Of a stretch of 35,210 nt of DNA, positions 14,801 through 21,517 are shown in pieces. Below the pieces are notes generated by a model. It saw only the letters and a list, made by a program, of their open reading frames with translations, was not told the origin of the DNA and did not search any database. The DNA lies in the NCBI RefSeq assembly GCF_021129155.1, contig NZ_JAJOMC010000050.1:1-35210 (forward strand). Reading direction: 5' to 3'. Source of the stretch: Arthrobacter sp. AK04 (GTDB lineage Bacteria > Actinomycetota > Actinomycetes > Actinomycetales > Micrococcaceae). Every line of letters starts with the position of its first letter. Position 1 is the first letter of the stretch. The position numbers and the translations under genes are program-made.

Positions 14801-16046
14801 GCGCCCGCGCACGTCGCTGGCCGTGGTCACAGCGAGCCTCCGGCACGCGGCCCGGATCGGGGAATCCATCCGGCTGCAGCTGCCCAACTACCCCGGGCTG
14901 GCGGGTTTCTTCGGGGCCGGCCCCGAGTCCTTCCGGGTGGTTGACCTGGAACGGGCGCAGGGACTGGTGCGCGATCACGTCATCTTCTCGCCCGGTTTTG
15001 GCCGCACCCCGCACGGGCGCGCCCTGCACAACTTCGGGCCGCTTTCCGCCGAGGGCGGCAGGGAGAAGTTCGCCCTGGCCATGACGCGGGCACGCCGGTC
15101 CATGCACGTCCTCACCTGTTTCCGGCCCGAGGACCTGGACCAGACCAGGCTGAGCCACGGCGCCGTGGACCTGTACGCGCTGCTGGACCGCGAAATTGCT
15201 GGAAATACTGACCTCGGAACTCCAGCGTCGCGGGCTGCGGCAAGCGAGCAGGCGCTGGGGGCAGATCCTTTGGTGGCGGACCTCGGGGACCGCCTGCGTG
15301 CCCGCGGCGCGCGGGTGTGGCACCAGTACGACGGCGCCATCGACGTCGTTGCGGCCGCTGATCCCCTCAGCACCATGGGGCAGGACCACGGGGACCTGCC
15401 GTGGCCTGTTGCCATCGAATCGGACGGCACGGAGCAGTACCGCACCATGAGTGTGCGGGAACGGAGCCGGTTGCGCCCCCAGCTGCTGGAGCGCCTGGGA
15501 TGGCGCTACATGCCGCTGTGGACCATTGAGGTGTTTACCGATCCCTCCGCCTGCGCCGACAGGATCGCCGGGTACCTGGGCCTGGAGAAGATGGCCCTTT
15601 CCGGACGGGCAGCCACTTCCGTCGCGTTCCTGGACGACGACGTGGACCAGGCGCTCAACGGAATCGACGCCGAAAACCAGGGGGAGCGGGAGCGGCTTGC
15701 CACGGCTGGCAATGACCAGGGCGGCCCCGCGCTGGCCCCTGAAAGCCTGCACCCTGCGCCCATTGACGAACACATACCGGCCGAGGGCCAGGACAGCAAG
15801 GAGGCGGGCACCATGGCCCGGGAGAACGAGAAAGACAACGCTCCGGACGCCGGGCAGCCCGCTGACACGGCAGGCGGTCAGGACCAGGACGGCCAAGCTG
15901 GCACCGACTCCGGTACGTCCGCCCTGCCCGCGGAACCCGCCGTGCCCAACAAAGCCGCCGAGGACGACCCCCGCGCCTGGGGCGACCGGGAAGACGACGA
16001 CCACGACGCCTGGCTGAAGGAACAGAAGCCGCCGCACTGGGGCTAA
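11838..16046 (+). CDS. large SF1 helicase-like protein with degenerate ATPase and Vsr-like nuclease domain
   Basis: A 1402-aa protein. After an N-terminal domain comes an SF1/DNA2-like helicase core. Its Walker A reads SSPPGTGQTQT, with Gln311 in place of the catalytic Lys. Its Walker B reads VILDAEATS (Asp843-Ala844-Glu845 where DEA is usual), and motif III reads GDARIASP without the usual Gln. A helical insert (about 400-820) sits between the motifs. The second helicase half keeps NFVYRAVDED and AMTRAR (Arg1084). A Vsr/PD-(D/E)xK-like domain follows with Asp1169 (GAIDVV), Glu1194 and Asp1196 (AIESDG), then RxRxQLLERLGWRYMPLW. The last 110 residues are acidic and disordered, ending KPPHWG. 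ATP hydrolysis looks impaired; the nuclease part looks intact. The ATG at 11838 fits a leaderless start; the frame is open to 11790. Confidence 0.85.
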   Translation: MPVWSRTSRANAEKKAEVSVGQGHPEGSEELRKWLSGLKPVTGADTMLRFTKTPEGSIDLTHAHPSGLAQLMAGRKTRLSTLIRDRQQYVVAARASRNIRSKIFELANDRGIDAGYLSAGTVVWTSAVGGKPQRISAPVMLTAISLTVRPGEDDYELQLTEQAHINPALVRHLKNIHGIVFDVNAVTRLAYSTARFDPQPVLDRLGTLIRPIHGAEAQHNLLVSTFADLSGNLDDPWINDSNPIISALATAGGGEMVDVEEPDPSRFPSLDSRHPKDELLLLDADTDQQYVIDAARAGDSLVVSSPPGTGQTQTAINTIGALVDAGKTVLVVGDRRASLNEVSGQLEGLGLESILFQLSGNVTAQQLKAQLVRAIVRNEKSLEPQLGNLHNTLIEHRHALMDHVASLHNVRQRWGCSPYQAMQSLAELTSIHPAPATTVRLKRSVLDSIRDREELAGRLKRAAELGSFSKASTTSPWHGARLLTRKETEEAQELVRSVEKSLPALRDRMKAVAEHAEIRLGASFAEWGEQLELLVAVRGSLDKFTPDIFDRPVTDLISATAPSSWRKERGVDMTSMQRSRLRRVAKEYVRPGVHIADLHTSLLLVQEQRALWARYATTQRHPAVPSGLAEMNAMYRSLDSDLARLGEALRHTEAGGSLTTVRYEELMERLERLVADTDTLKTLPERTLLVENMREHGLGELLADLAEREVPAGSVAAELELAWWQSALEAMISGDDYLAMSDGDALRRLEAEYRLADNAHIASGAARLRWDLAERWRGALAAHPRQAELLRSLLKDGRVSLPSLTAQAPELIGTLVPVWSVSPYLMTGLLPAEQHFDAVVILDAEATSLQAVLPSIARARQVIAFGDARIASPRTFTVGVERLAPGESAHQRVDSAFTALSQVLPVWRLNFVYRAVDEDLVLQLSKNFYDGGLRRLPEGQSATGLDRSLLVEYLPDGTGLPSADHEGVESVVAEVNRVVHLVFEHARLRPRTSLAVVTASLRHAARIGESIRLQLPNYPGLAGFFGAGPESFRVVDLERAQGLVRDHVIFSPGFGRTPHGRALHNFGPLSAEGGREKFALAMTRARRSMHVLTCFRPEDLDQTRLSHGAVDLYALLDREIAGNTDLGTPASRAAASEQALGADPLVADLGDRLRARGARVWHQYDGAIDVVAAADPLSTMGQDHGDLPWPVAIESDGTEQYRTMSVRERSRLRPQLLERLGWRYMPLWTIEVFTDPSACADRIAGYLGLEKMALSGRAATSVAFLDDDVDQALNGIDAENQGERERLATAGNDQGGPALAPESLHPAPIDEHIPAEGQDSKEAGTMARENEKDNAPDAGQPADTAGGQDQDGQAGTDSGTSALPAEPAVPNKAAEDDPRAWGDREDDDHDAWLKEQKPPHWG

Positions 16047-16051
16047 GCGGC

Positions 16052-16813
16052 TTACGGCCCCACCAGGACGAAGAACAGCTTGCCCTGGGTGGAGGCGCCG
16101 GCGAGCCGGGCTGCCTGCTCTGCCGTGGCAGCCACCACTATCAGGCCGTCTGTTTCGGCAGTGCCCAGCCACTGTCCCGTCTGGCCGCCCTGGCCTGAGG
16201 TCCACAGCACGGGAACGCCGGACGCCAGAATCTCGGGTGGTCCCTGCTGGTCGTAGCCGTTGGCTGAGGTGAGCACCACGTTCACCAGCTGCCCGGGGGA
16301 GACAAGCTGGATGGATGACGGATCTGCCATGCGCAGGGGGACGGCCGCTGATCCCGGGGAAGTGCCCGTGAGGAGGCCTGGACCAAGAAGCTGGGCGTCC
16401 GTGAGCAGCTGCCCCTTGCGCAGGGGCGCAGCGAGCTGTTTGCCTGCGGCCTCGCCGGGTTCCCGGAGGAATCCGCTGGCCAGTATGCCGGGCGGAACCT
16501 GTGCGGCGGCGAGGTCAGCCTCCGAGAGTGCGGCGCCGGCGGGGATGTCCCTTGCGGCGGCCAGCGCAGTCACCGTGTACACCGGGGCAGGGGTGAGCTG
16601 GTGCACCGTGATGGCGGCTGCGGCGCAGAGGAGCAGCGCGACAGCGAGGCGCCGGTTGCGGCTTAACCAGCCCGCAAAACGCGCAGGAGGACGCCTGCCT
16701 GCGTTCCGTTCCACACTGCGGACCTTGCCGGCGCGGCGTCGCACCGGTTTCCGGAGGAGTCCGATACGCGGCGAGCTTGATGATCTCGGGCTGGACGGGC
16801 GGGATGCAGGCAT
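16052..16813 (-). CDS. SAF-domain protein, CpaB/RcpC-like
   Basis: A 253-aa protein. An Arg-rich cytoplasmic N-terminus of about 50 residues is followed by one transmembrane helix (RLAVALLLCAAAAITVHQL) and an extracytoplasmic SAF domain. The SAF domain opens with the typical AARDIPAGAALSEADLAAAQVPPG. This resembles CpaB/RcpC of Flp/Tad pilus assembly, but no other tad genes are in the window, so a pilus role is uncertain. It converges on the helicase-like gene with a 5-nt gap. The ATG at 16813 is preceded by TAGCGT and 6 nt, a leaderless layout. Confidence 0.82.
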   Translation of the reverse strand: MPASRPSSPRSSSSPRIGLLRKPVRRRAGKVRSVERNAGRRPPARFAGWLSRNRRLAVALLLCAAAAITVHQLTPAPVYTVTALAAARDIPAGAALSEADLAAAQVPPGILASGFLREPGEAAGKQLAAPLRKGQLLTDAQLLGPGLLTGTSPGSAAVPLRMADPSSIQLVSPGQLVNVVLTSANGYDQQGPPEILASGVPVLWTSGQGGQTGQWLGTAETDGLIVVAATAEQAARLAGASTQGKLFFVLVGP

Positions 16814-16819
16814 GTGCCT

Positions 16820-16825
16820 ACGCTA
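16820..16825 (-). promoter_or_regulatory. -10 element of a probable leaderless transcript
   Basis: On the minus strand TAGCGT is followed by 6 nt and the ATG at 16813. Confidence 0.45.
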
Positions 16826-16917
16826 AGGGCGCCGCAAAGTGTTGCGTCAGTGGCCATCGCGGGTATGTGGACAACCTTGCCCGACCGCCCAACGGAGCCT
16901 TAGGTGAAGACCTTGGA

Positions 16918-17187
16918 TCAGCTGGCAGCAGCTGCGGATGCCGAAGCGGCCGGTGCGGCCGCCGGTGCCGGCGTTGCTGCGGGAGCGGCCGAAACCGTGC
17001 TGCCCTTGGAGTCCCGGGAGTCCGTGCGGTAGAAGCCGGAACCCTTGAAGACAACGCCCACGCTGTTGAACTTCTTGCGCAGGGCACCCTGGCATTCGGG
17101 GCATGACGTCAAAGAGCTGTCCGAGAACGACTGGACGATGTCAAAGGCATGGCCGCAATCCTTGCAGGCGTACGCATACGTTGGCAC
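16918..17187 (-). CDS. FmdB-family zinc-ribbon protein
   Basis: An 89-aa protein. The N-terminus is a CxxC-CxxC zinc ribbon (YACKDCG and SCPECQG), followed by the family block VGVVFKGSGFYRTDSR and an Ala/Pro-rich tail. The family is linked to regulation (FmdB) without an established biochemical role. The frame is open to 17265, but the GTG at 17187 is right: the family starts at PTYAYAC, and GGAGG lies seven bases upstream. It lies 125 nt downstream of the 5-FCL gene and has a possible promoter of its own in that gap. Confidence 0.88.
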   Translation of the reverse strand: MPTYAYACKDCGHAFDIVQSFSDSSLTSCPECQGALRKKFNSVGVVFKGSGFYRTDSRDSKGSTVSAAPAATPAPAAAPAASASAAAAS

Positions 17188-17251
17188 TGGTGCTCCTCCT
17201 CTTGGGCAAACGAGAGGTCCCGGACTGCTGCTTGGTGATCCAGCCGGATAT

Positions 17252-17281
17252 CCATTAGCAGTCACAGGGCCTGAGTGCCAA
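17252..17281 (-). promoter_or_regulatory. possible fmdB promoter
   Basis: On the minus strand TTGGCA (17276-17281) and TAATGG (17252-17257) are separated by 18 nt, upstream of the zinc-ribbon gene. The same TTGGCA-N18 spacing occurs at the tRNA-Ala promoter. Confidence 0.35.
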
Positions 17282-17312
17282 TTCTATCATTCTCCTGCGG
17301 CCGGATTTCCGG

Positions 17313-17936
17313 TCAGGCAGCGTTCGCCAGGCCCCGGAAACCGGAGGGAAGCACGACGCCCGGGACGGGGCGGTCGAATTCCTCCACCGGAATGGCGCCG
17401 GCTGGCAGTAATTCCCCGTCATAAAGAACGGCGGCAAGGGGAATATCCTTCCCGGCTGACGCAAGGTGGCCCAGGAACTTGTCGTAATAGCCGCCGCCCT
17501 GGCCAACCCTGCTGCCTGCGAGGTCCACCGCCGTGGCAGGGATGAACAGCGCAGCCGCTTCCCCGGCGACCTCAATTTCGTGGCGGGTCCCTACCGGTTC
17601 CAGGATGGGGGCGAACTTGCTGCGTGCGAGCTCGACATCCGGCGTCCAGAAGACCCATCCCAGCTCACGCCCTGGTTCGCAAACGGGGAGAAGGACCCTG
17701 TGGCCGCCGTCGTGAAGGGCTGCGATCAGTGGCAGCGTAGGCGGTTCCGCGCCGACGCCCAGGTACACGCACACCGTGGCTCCATCAGCCGGGATCACCG
17801 AAGCCGCCCACGCGGCGCCGTGTTTGGCAAGGGCAGTGCCGGCGTCCTCCCGTTCCAGGGAAGTCATCGCAGCCCGCCGGCGGCGGTGGGCTGCGCGGAT
17901 CCGGTCTTTGGCTGCTTTTGTTTCCTCAAGCGTCAC
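17313..17936 (-). CDS. 5-formyltetrahydrofolate cyclo-ligase
   Basis: ATP-dependent conversion of 5-formyl-THF to 5,10-methenyl-THF in one-carbon metabolism; 207 aa. Visible are the N-terminal basic nucleotide-binding stretch (KDRIRAAHRRRRAAM), the central VCVYLGVGAEPPT and the signature GQGGGYYDKFL near residue 146. The start is a GTG at 17936, with GGAGG six bases upstream. It is divergent from galU. The order 5-FCL/fmdB facing galU is conserved in actinobacteria including mycobacteria, as I recall. Confidence 0.93.
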   Translation of the reverse strand: MTLEETKAAKDRIRAAHRRRRAAMTSLEREDAGTALAKHGAAWAASVIPADGATVCVYLGVGAEPPTLPLIAALHDGGHRVLLPVCEPGRELGWVFWTPDVELARSKFAPILEPVGTRHEIEVAGEAAALFIPATAVDLAGSRVGQGGGYYDKFLGHLASAGKDIPLAAVLYDGELLPAGAIPVEEFDRPVPGVVLPSGFRGLANAA

Positions 17937-18039
17937 GTGCTTCCTCCATCACTGCCGTATGTCCGGCCGGTAGTTCGTGTGGTCCATCCCTCCGCGGGTG
18001 TCGCGGGCCCGGTTGTTACTGAATGCTTGACGCTGACGT

Positions 18040-18045
18040 TAGATT
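18040..18045 (+). promoter_or_regulatory. -10 element of a probable leaderless galU transcript
   Basis: TAGATT, then 6 nt, then the GTG start at 18052. TTACTG at 18016-18021 is a possible -35 with an 18-nt spacer. Confidence 0.5.
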
Positions 18046-18051
18046 AGTCCG

Positions 18052-18957
18052 GTGACTACCAGTAACCCGAGAGTTCGCAAAGCCGTCATTCCTGCCGCCG
18101 GACTCGGTACCAGGTTCCTGCCGGCAACAAAGGCAATGCCCAAGGAAATGCTCCCCGTCGTGGACAAGCCTGCCATCCAGTATGTCGTTGAAGAAGCCGT
18201 GAACGTTGGCCTCCACGACCTCCTCATGATTACCGGGCGCAACAAGCGGGCACTGGAAGACCACTTTGACCGGGTCCCGTCACTCGAATCCACTCTTGAG
18301 GGCAAGGGGGACACCGAGAAACTTGCGTCCGTCCAGGCCGCCAGCAAGCTGGGCGATATCCACTATGTCCGGCAGGGGGATCCGCACGGACTGGGCCACG
18401 CCGTGCTGCGCGCGAAGCAGCACGTCGGCCATGAAGCCTTTGCCGTTCTGCTGGGCGATGACCTGATCGACGCCCGCGACGAGCTGCTGGGCACCATGAT
18501 TGACGTCCAGGCGGAAACGGGAGGGTCGGTTATTGCGCTCATCGAGGTGGAACCGTCCGAGATCAGTGCCTACGGATGCGCCGATGTCCAGCCGATCGAA
18601 GGTGAGTCCTACGTGCGCGTCAACCGGCTGGTGGAGAAGCCGGAGGTTGACGAGGCGCCCTCCAACCTCGCGCTGATTGGCCGCTACGTCCTCCATCCCG
18701 CCGTCTTCGAAGTCCTCGAACACACCGCCCCCGGGCGCGGCGATGAAATCCAGTTGACGGACGCGCTGCAGGAGCTGGCAACCGGCGAAGGCGAGGGGTA
18801 CGGGGTCTACGGCGTTGTGTTCCGCGGGCGCCGCTATGACACCGGGGACAAACTCAGCTACCTCAAGGCCTGCGTCCAGCTGGCCATCGACAGCGAGGAC
18901 CTTGGGCCGGGCTTGCGGGAGTGGCTGCCGGGCTTCACCGCCGGCCTGTCCAAGTAG
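18052..18957 (+). CDS. galU: UTP-glucose-1-phosphate uridylyltransferase
   Basis: Makes UDP-glucose from UTP and glucose 1-phosphate for cell-wall and capsular glycans; 301 aa, full length. The nucleotidyltransferase signature AAGLGTRFLPATKAMPKEML is at about residues 11-30. Family blocks VVDKPAIQYVVEEAV, QGDPHGLGHAV, LGDDLI and the C-terminal GRRYDTGDKLSYLKA are present. The start is a GTG at 18052, probably leaderless. The next gene starts 4 nt after its stop. Confidence 0.96.
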   Translation: MTTSNPRVRKAVIPAAGLGTRFLPATKAMPKEMLPVVDKPAIQYVVEEAVNVGLHDLLMITGRNKRALEDHFDRVPSLESTLEGKGDTEKLASVQAASKLGDIHYVRQGDPHGLGHAVLRAKQHVGHEAFAVLLGDDLIDARDELLGTMIDVQAETGGSVIALIEVEPSEISAYGCADVQPIEGESYVRVNRLVEKPEVDEAPSNLALIGRYVLHPAVFEVLEHTAPGRGDEIQLTDALQELATGEGEGYGVYGVVFRGRRYDTGDKLSYLKACVQLAIDSEDLGPGLREWLPGFTAGLSK

Positions 18958-18961
18958 CGCC

Positions 18962-19582
18962 GTGCGCGCTGGTCCCATTTGGCCCGTAACACTGGAGTGC
19001 GGGGACTTGATCCTGCGGCCCATCCGGTACCGGGACAAGAAGGAGTGGACCGAGGTCAGGTCCCGCAACAGCCAATGGCTGGCGCCCTGGGAAGCTTCCA
19101 ACCCGGATCCCGCCGGGGGCCTCCCGGACTATCGCCAGATGGTCCGCTCATTGAAGTCGCAGGCGGCGCAGGCAACGGCATTGCCTTTTGTCATCACCGA
19201 GCGCATTCCCACAGCGGGGAGTTCTGCCATTGTTGGCCAGTTGACCGTTTCGTCGATCGTGTGGGGATCAGCGATGATGGCGACCCTTGGCTACTGGGTG
19301 GACCAGGACCGCGCGGGCCGTGGAATCGCACCCACTGCCGTAGCTCTGGTTACGGACCATTGCTTTAGGACTCTGGGCCTGCACAGGATGGAAATCAACA
19401 TCAGGCCGGAAAACGGACCTAGCCTGCGGGTGGTGGAAAAGCTGGGCTTCCGGGACGAGGGGTACCGCCCCCGCTACCTGCATATCAATGGCGAATGGGC
19501 CGACCACCGGTCTTTTGCGTTGACTGCGGAGGAAGTCCCGGACGGGCTGCTCCGGCCCTGGCTCGCCTCGCGGCCGTCATAA
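18962..19582 (+). CDS. GNAT acetyltransferase, RimJ/RimL type
   Basis: A 206-aa N-acetyltransferase using acetyl-CoA. The N-terminus has the RimJ/L pattern (LILRPIRYRDKKEWTEVR...NSQWLAPWE). The acetyl-CoA site is DQDRAGRGIAPTAVALV and the C-terminal part has NIRPENGPSLRVVEKLGFRDEG. The substrate is unknown; ribosomal or other protein N-termini are possible. The GTG at 18962, 4 nt after galU, is preferred over the long upstream frame overlapping galU. It forms an operon with galU and lies before sepX, which has its own -10 element. Confidence 0.9.
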   Translation: MRAGPIWPVTLECGDLILRPIRYRDKKEWTEVRSRNSQWLAPWEASNPDPAGGLPDYRQMVRSLKSQAAQATALPFVITERIPTAGSSAIVGQLTVSSIVWGSAMMATLGYWVDQDRAGRGIAPTAVALVTDHCFRTLGLHRMEINIRPENGPSLRVVEKLGFRDEGYRPRYLHINGEWADHRSFALTAEEVPDGLLRPWLASRPS

Positions 19583-19650
19583 ATCCATTGATTTGCCGGC
19601 TGCGCCACGACACACCGCAGCTAATGCTGCCGCAGCGGGCAGGATGCTCA

Positions 19651-19656
19651 TACGGT
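19651..19656 (+). promoter_or_regulatory. -10 element of a probable leaderless sepX transcript
   Basis: TACGGT, then 7 nt, then the GTG at 19664. This supports 19664 over the TTG at 19658 as start. Confidence 0.4.
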
Positions 19657-19663
19657 TTTGAGT

Positions 19664-20620
19664 GTGGACTTCCCCCTTAGCAGCTCAGTGATCCTTGTGG
19701 TTGCCGTCGTGCTCTGGATTGTGTGGGTTGGGCCCTACGTCCTCCGGAACCGCAGGCACCAGTTCCAGCCCGCCGGTGAATTTACGGCGGACTCCGCAGC
19801 AGATGAAACACCGGAACCGCCAGCCGCTTTGGTATTGAACGTCGCCGCCCAGCAGGAGAAAGCCATGGACACCAGGAAGAGTGCCGCACCCGCGACCGCC
19901 ACTGCAGGCTCCCCATCCGGAGGTACGTTCCGTATCCGCTACGGCCGCACCGGCATTGCCCTGGTGGGGCTGCTGTCGCTGCTTACCGCGTTCGTTTCCG
20001 GTGTGCTTTCGATCTTTGGGCTGGGCACTCCTGTGCTTCCCCTAACCTGCCTGGCGCTCACCGCCGGGTCCGTCGTCCTCCTGCGCTGGCTGGCCGTCCG
20101 TGACAGGAGGGCCAAAGTCAACGCAGCTTTTCGGGCCGCCATGTCCGCTCCGGCTGGCAAGGGACGCCCGCAGCCCGAAGCCGTGGCCAGCGTCCCCCCA
20201 AAGCCGCAGGCAGCACCGGCAAAAAAGGACAACCCCCTTTTTGACGCACAGGCACACGAGCCCCGGGTCAAGCCGCTGACTGCCATGGAACTGCGCGAAG
20301 CCGCGCTGGCCGTCGCGGTTGCCGCAGGCGATTCAAGCGCGGCCAAGGCCAGTTCCACGGCCACCCCGGCTGCTCCCACCACCTGGGAGCCGGTGGAGGT
20401 GCCCAAGCCTGTTTACGTCGAGGCAGCCAAGGCCGAGCGCCCGGCGCCTGAGCCGCTGGAGCTCCCGGAGGCCCCTAAGGCCGCGGGCAAGCCGTCCCTC
20501 AAGCAAGGCGTTGCCGCCGCGCCGCCTGCCGCCCCGGCGTCCGCAGAAGGCCAGGAACTGTCCAAGGCGCAGAGTGCCCTCAGCAACCTCGACGACGTCC
20601 TGCAGCGCCGCCGCGCCTGA
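19664..20620 (+). CDS. sepX: divisome membrane protein SepX/GlpR family
   Basis: A 318-aa protein. An N-terminal helix (SSVILVVAVVLWIVWVGPYV, residues 8-27) is followed by a cytoplasmic linker and a hydrophobic hairpin near 95-145. A long Ala/Pro/Lys-rich disordered tail ends in a short helix (SNLDDVLQRRR). The first helix ending VGPYVLRNRR and the galU-GNAT neighbourhood match the SepX (Streptomyces)/GlpR (Corynebacterium) family. That protein stabilises the FtsZ ring and, in Corynebacterium, binds the gephyrin-like protein Glp. No Glp/MoeA gene is present here. Not to be confused with the glycerol repressor GlpR. The start is GTG 19664. Confidence 0.8.
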   Translation: MDFPLSSSVILVVAVVLWIVWVGPYVLRNRRHQFQPAGEFTADSAADETPEPPAALVLNVAAQQEKAMDTRKSAAPATATAGSPSGGTFRIRYGRTGIALVGLLSLLTAFVSGVLSIFGLGTPVLPLTCLALTAGSVVLLRWLAVRDRRAKVNAAFRAAMSAPAGKGRPQPEAVASVPPKPQAAPAKKDNPLFDAQAHEPRVKPLTAMELREAALAVAVAAGDSSAAKASSTATPAAPTTWEPVEVPKPVYVEAAKAERPAPEPLELPEAPKAAGKPSLKQGVAAAPPAAPASAEGQELSKAQSALSNLDDVLQRRRA

Positions 20621-20679
20621 CGGTTTGTTGCCCTGCATGCGTATCCCGCGGAACACGCTGCGGGGTTCGGGGCTGCAGT

Positions 20680-20709
20680 TTGGCATTAAGCCGGGAAAAT
20701 TTGTAGCCT
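20680..20709 (+). promoter_or_regulatory. tRNA-Ala promoter
   Basis: TTGGCA (20680-20685) and TAGCCT (20704-20709) are separated by 18 nt. Transcription would start about 30 nt before the mature tRNA. Confidence 0.55.
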
Positions 20710-20722
20710 AGGGTCACCGGTG

Positions 20723-20740
20723 CCGCTCCTCCAGGAGCGG
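20723..20740 (+). other. perfect hairpin in the tRNA-Ala 5' leader
   Basis: CCGCTCCT and AGGAGCGG pair perfectly (8 bp, or 7 bp with the loop TCCA). The hairpin ends 8 nt before the mature tRNA 5' end. No T tract follows, so it is more likely a processing or folding element than a terminator. Confidence 0.55.
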
Positions 20741-20748
20741 ATCCATCC

Positions 20749-20821
20749 GGGGCTATAGCTCAGTTGGTAGAGCGCTTCGTTCGCATCGAAGAGGTCAGGA
20801 GTTCGAATCTCCTTAGCTCCA
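20749..20821 (+). tRNA. tRNA-Ala (anticodon CGC)
   Basis: A 73-nt cloverleaf. The acceptor stem GGGGCTA pairs with TAGCTCC and includes the G3-U70 wobble that identifies tRNA-Ala. The anticodon stem is CTTCG/CGAAG with loop TTCGCAT, so the anticodon is CGC and reads GCG. The T loop is TTCGAAT. The discriminator is A and CCA is not encoded. Confidence 0.97.
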
Positions 20822-20864
20822 CAAAATACTGCTCAAGCAGGGGCATGACCTGGAGCCCGGTTCG

Positions 20865-21230
20865 TCAAGTGGCCAAATGATCACTGGGGCCGCCCTGGAA
20901 CTCCCGCACCTCCACGGGGAGCATGGTGGCATTCGCCAGTTTCTTCCCCCACTCGAGCGCGGAAGCCAGATCACGGGCCAGGATGATGGAGAGCCCACCG
21001 AGGTGCTCGTTCCCCTGGAAGTAGGGGCCCTGTGTGATGGTCACTTGGCCGGCCCTGCTGCGTGCCACCACGGCCCCAGCTGGTTGATCCAGACCTCCTG
21101 CGAAGACCCACGCCCCGGCGGACTTCAGTTCGCTGTTGAAGGCGTCCACCTTACGCATGACGGGTTCAAGGATCTCCGGCGGCGCAGCACCGCCGTCGGG
21201 CTGTTGGATACTGAGCAGAAAGTGCTTCAT
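20865..21230 (-). CDS. YCII-related (DGPF-type) protein
   Basis: A 121-aa ferredoxin-like-fold protein of the YCII/PF03795 type. It has the start MKHFLLSIQQPDG, the central ARSRAGQVTITQGPYFQGNE block (usual DGPF/DGPY replaced by QGPY) and the C-terminal GLSIILARDLASALEWGKKL with PVEVREFQ. Function is unknown; such genes often sit beside ECF sigma factors, but none is here. The ATG at 21230 has GGGAGG nine bases upstream. It is divergent from the CPBP gene; the 287 nt between them hold nothing I recognise. Confidence 0.88.
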   Translation of the reverse strand: MKHFLLSIQQPDGGAAPPEILEPVMRKVDAFNSELKSAGAWVFAGGLDQPAGAVVARSRAGQVTITQGPYFQGNEHLGGLSIILARDLASALEWGKKLANATMLPVEVREFQGGPSDHLAT

Positions 21231-21517
21231 AGTGTGATGCCTCCCTGTGGATGGGCCCCGTCGGTGGCGCAGTCCTCGCGCGGCTCACAACGGTAGGCAG
21301 GCCCGCGCACTAATTCCTGACACGCCCTCCAGGGAACCACTTCATCTTATCCGGCGACCGGCCTGCGCGGACGCGCCGAACGGCCCGCTGTCCACGCGGT
21401 CCACCCCAGAACCCAATGACCTACCTAACGTCTTATCGGGGGCATGGTTGCCTGTCTGCCGGCATCAGGGAGTGCCACACTTAACAGCACTCAGGCACGA
21501 ATCTAAGAAGGTCTGTG

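Noticed and set aside
14745..16205. 486-aa open frame antisense to the helicase-like gene
   Set aside because: The sense strand encodes recognisable helicase and nuclease motifs across the same region; the antisense product resembles no protein.
18815..18961. N-terminal extension of the GNAT protein overlapping galU
   Set aside because: The extension lies inside galU in another frame; the GTG at 18962, 4 nt after galU, gives a normal RimJ-type N-terminus.
20829..20840. CTGCT-CA-AGCAG as a terminator for tRNA-Ala
   Set aside because: Only a 5-bp stem with a 2-nt loop and no T tract; too weak to call.
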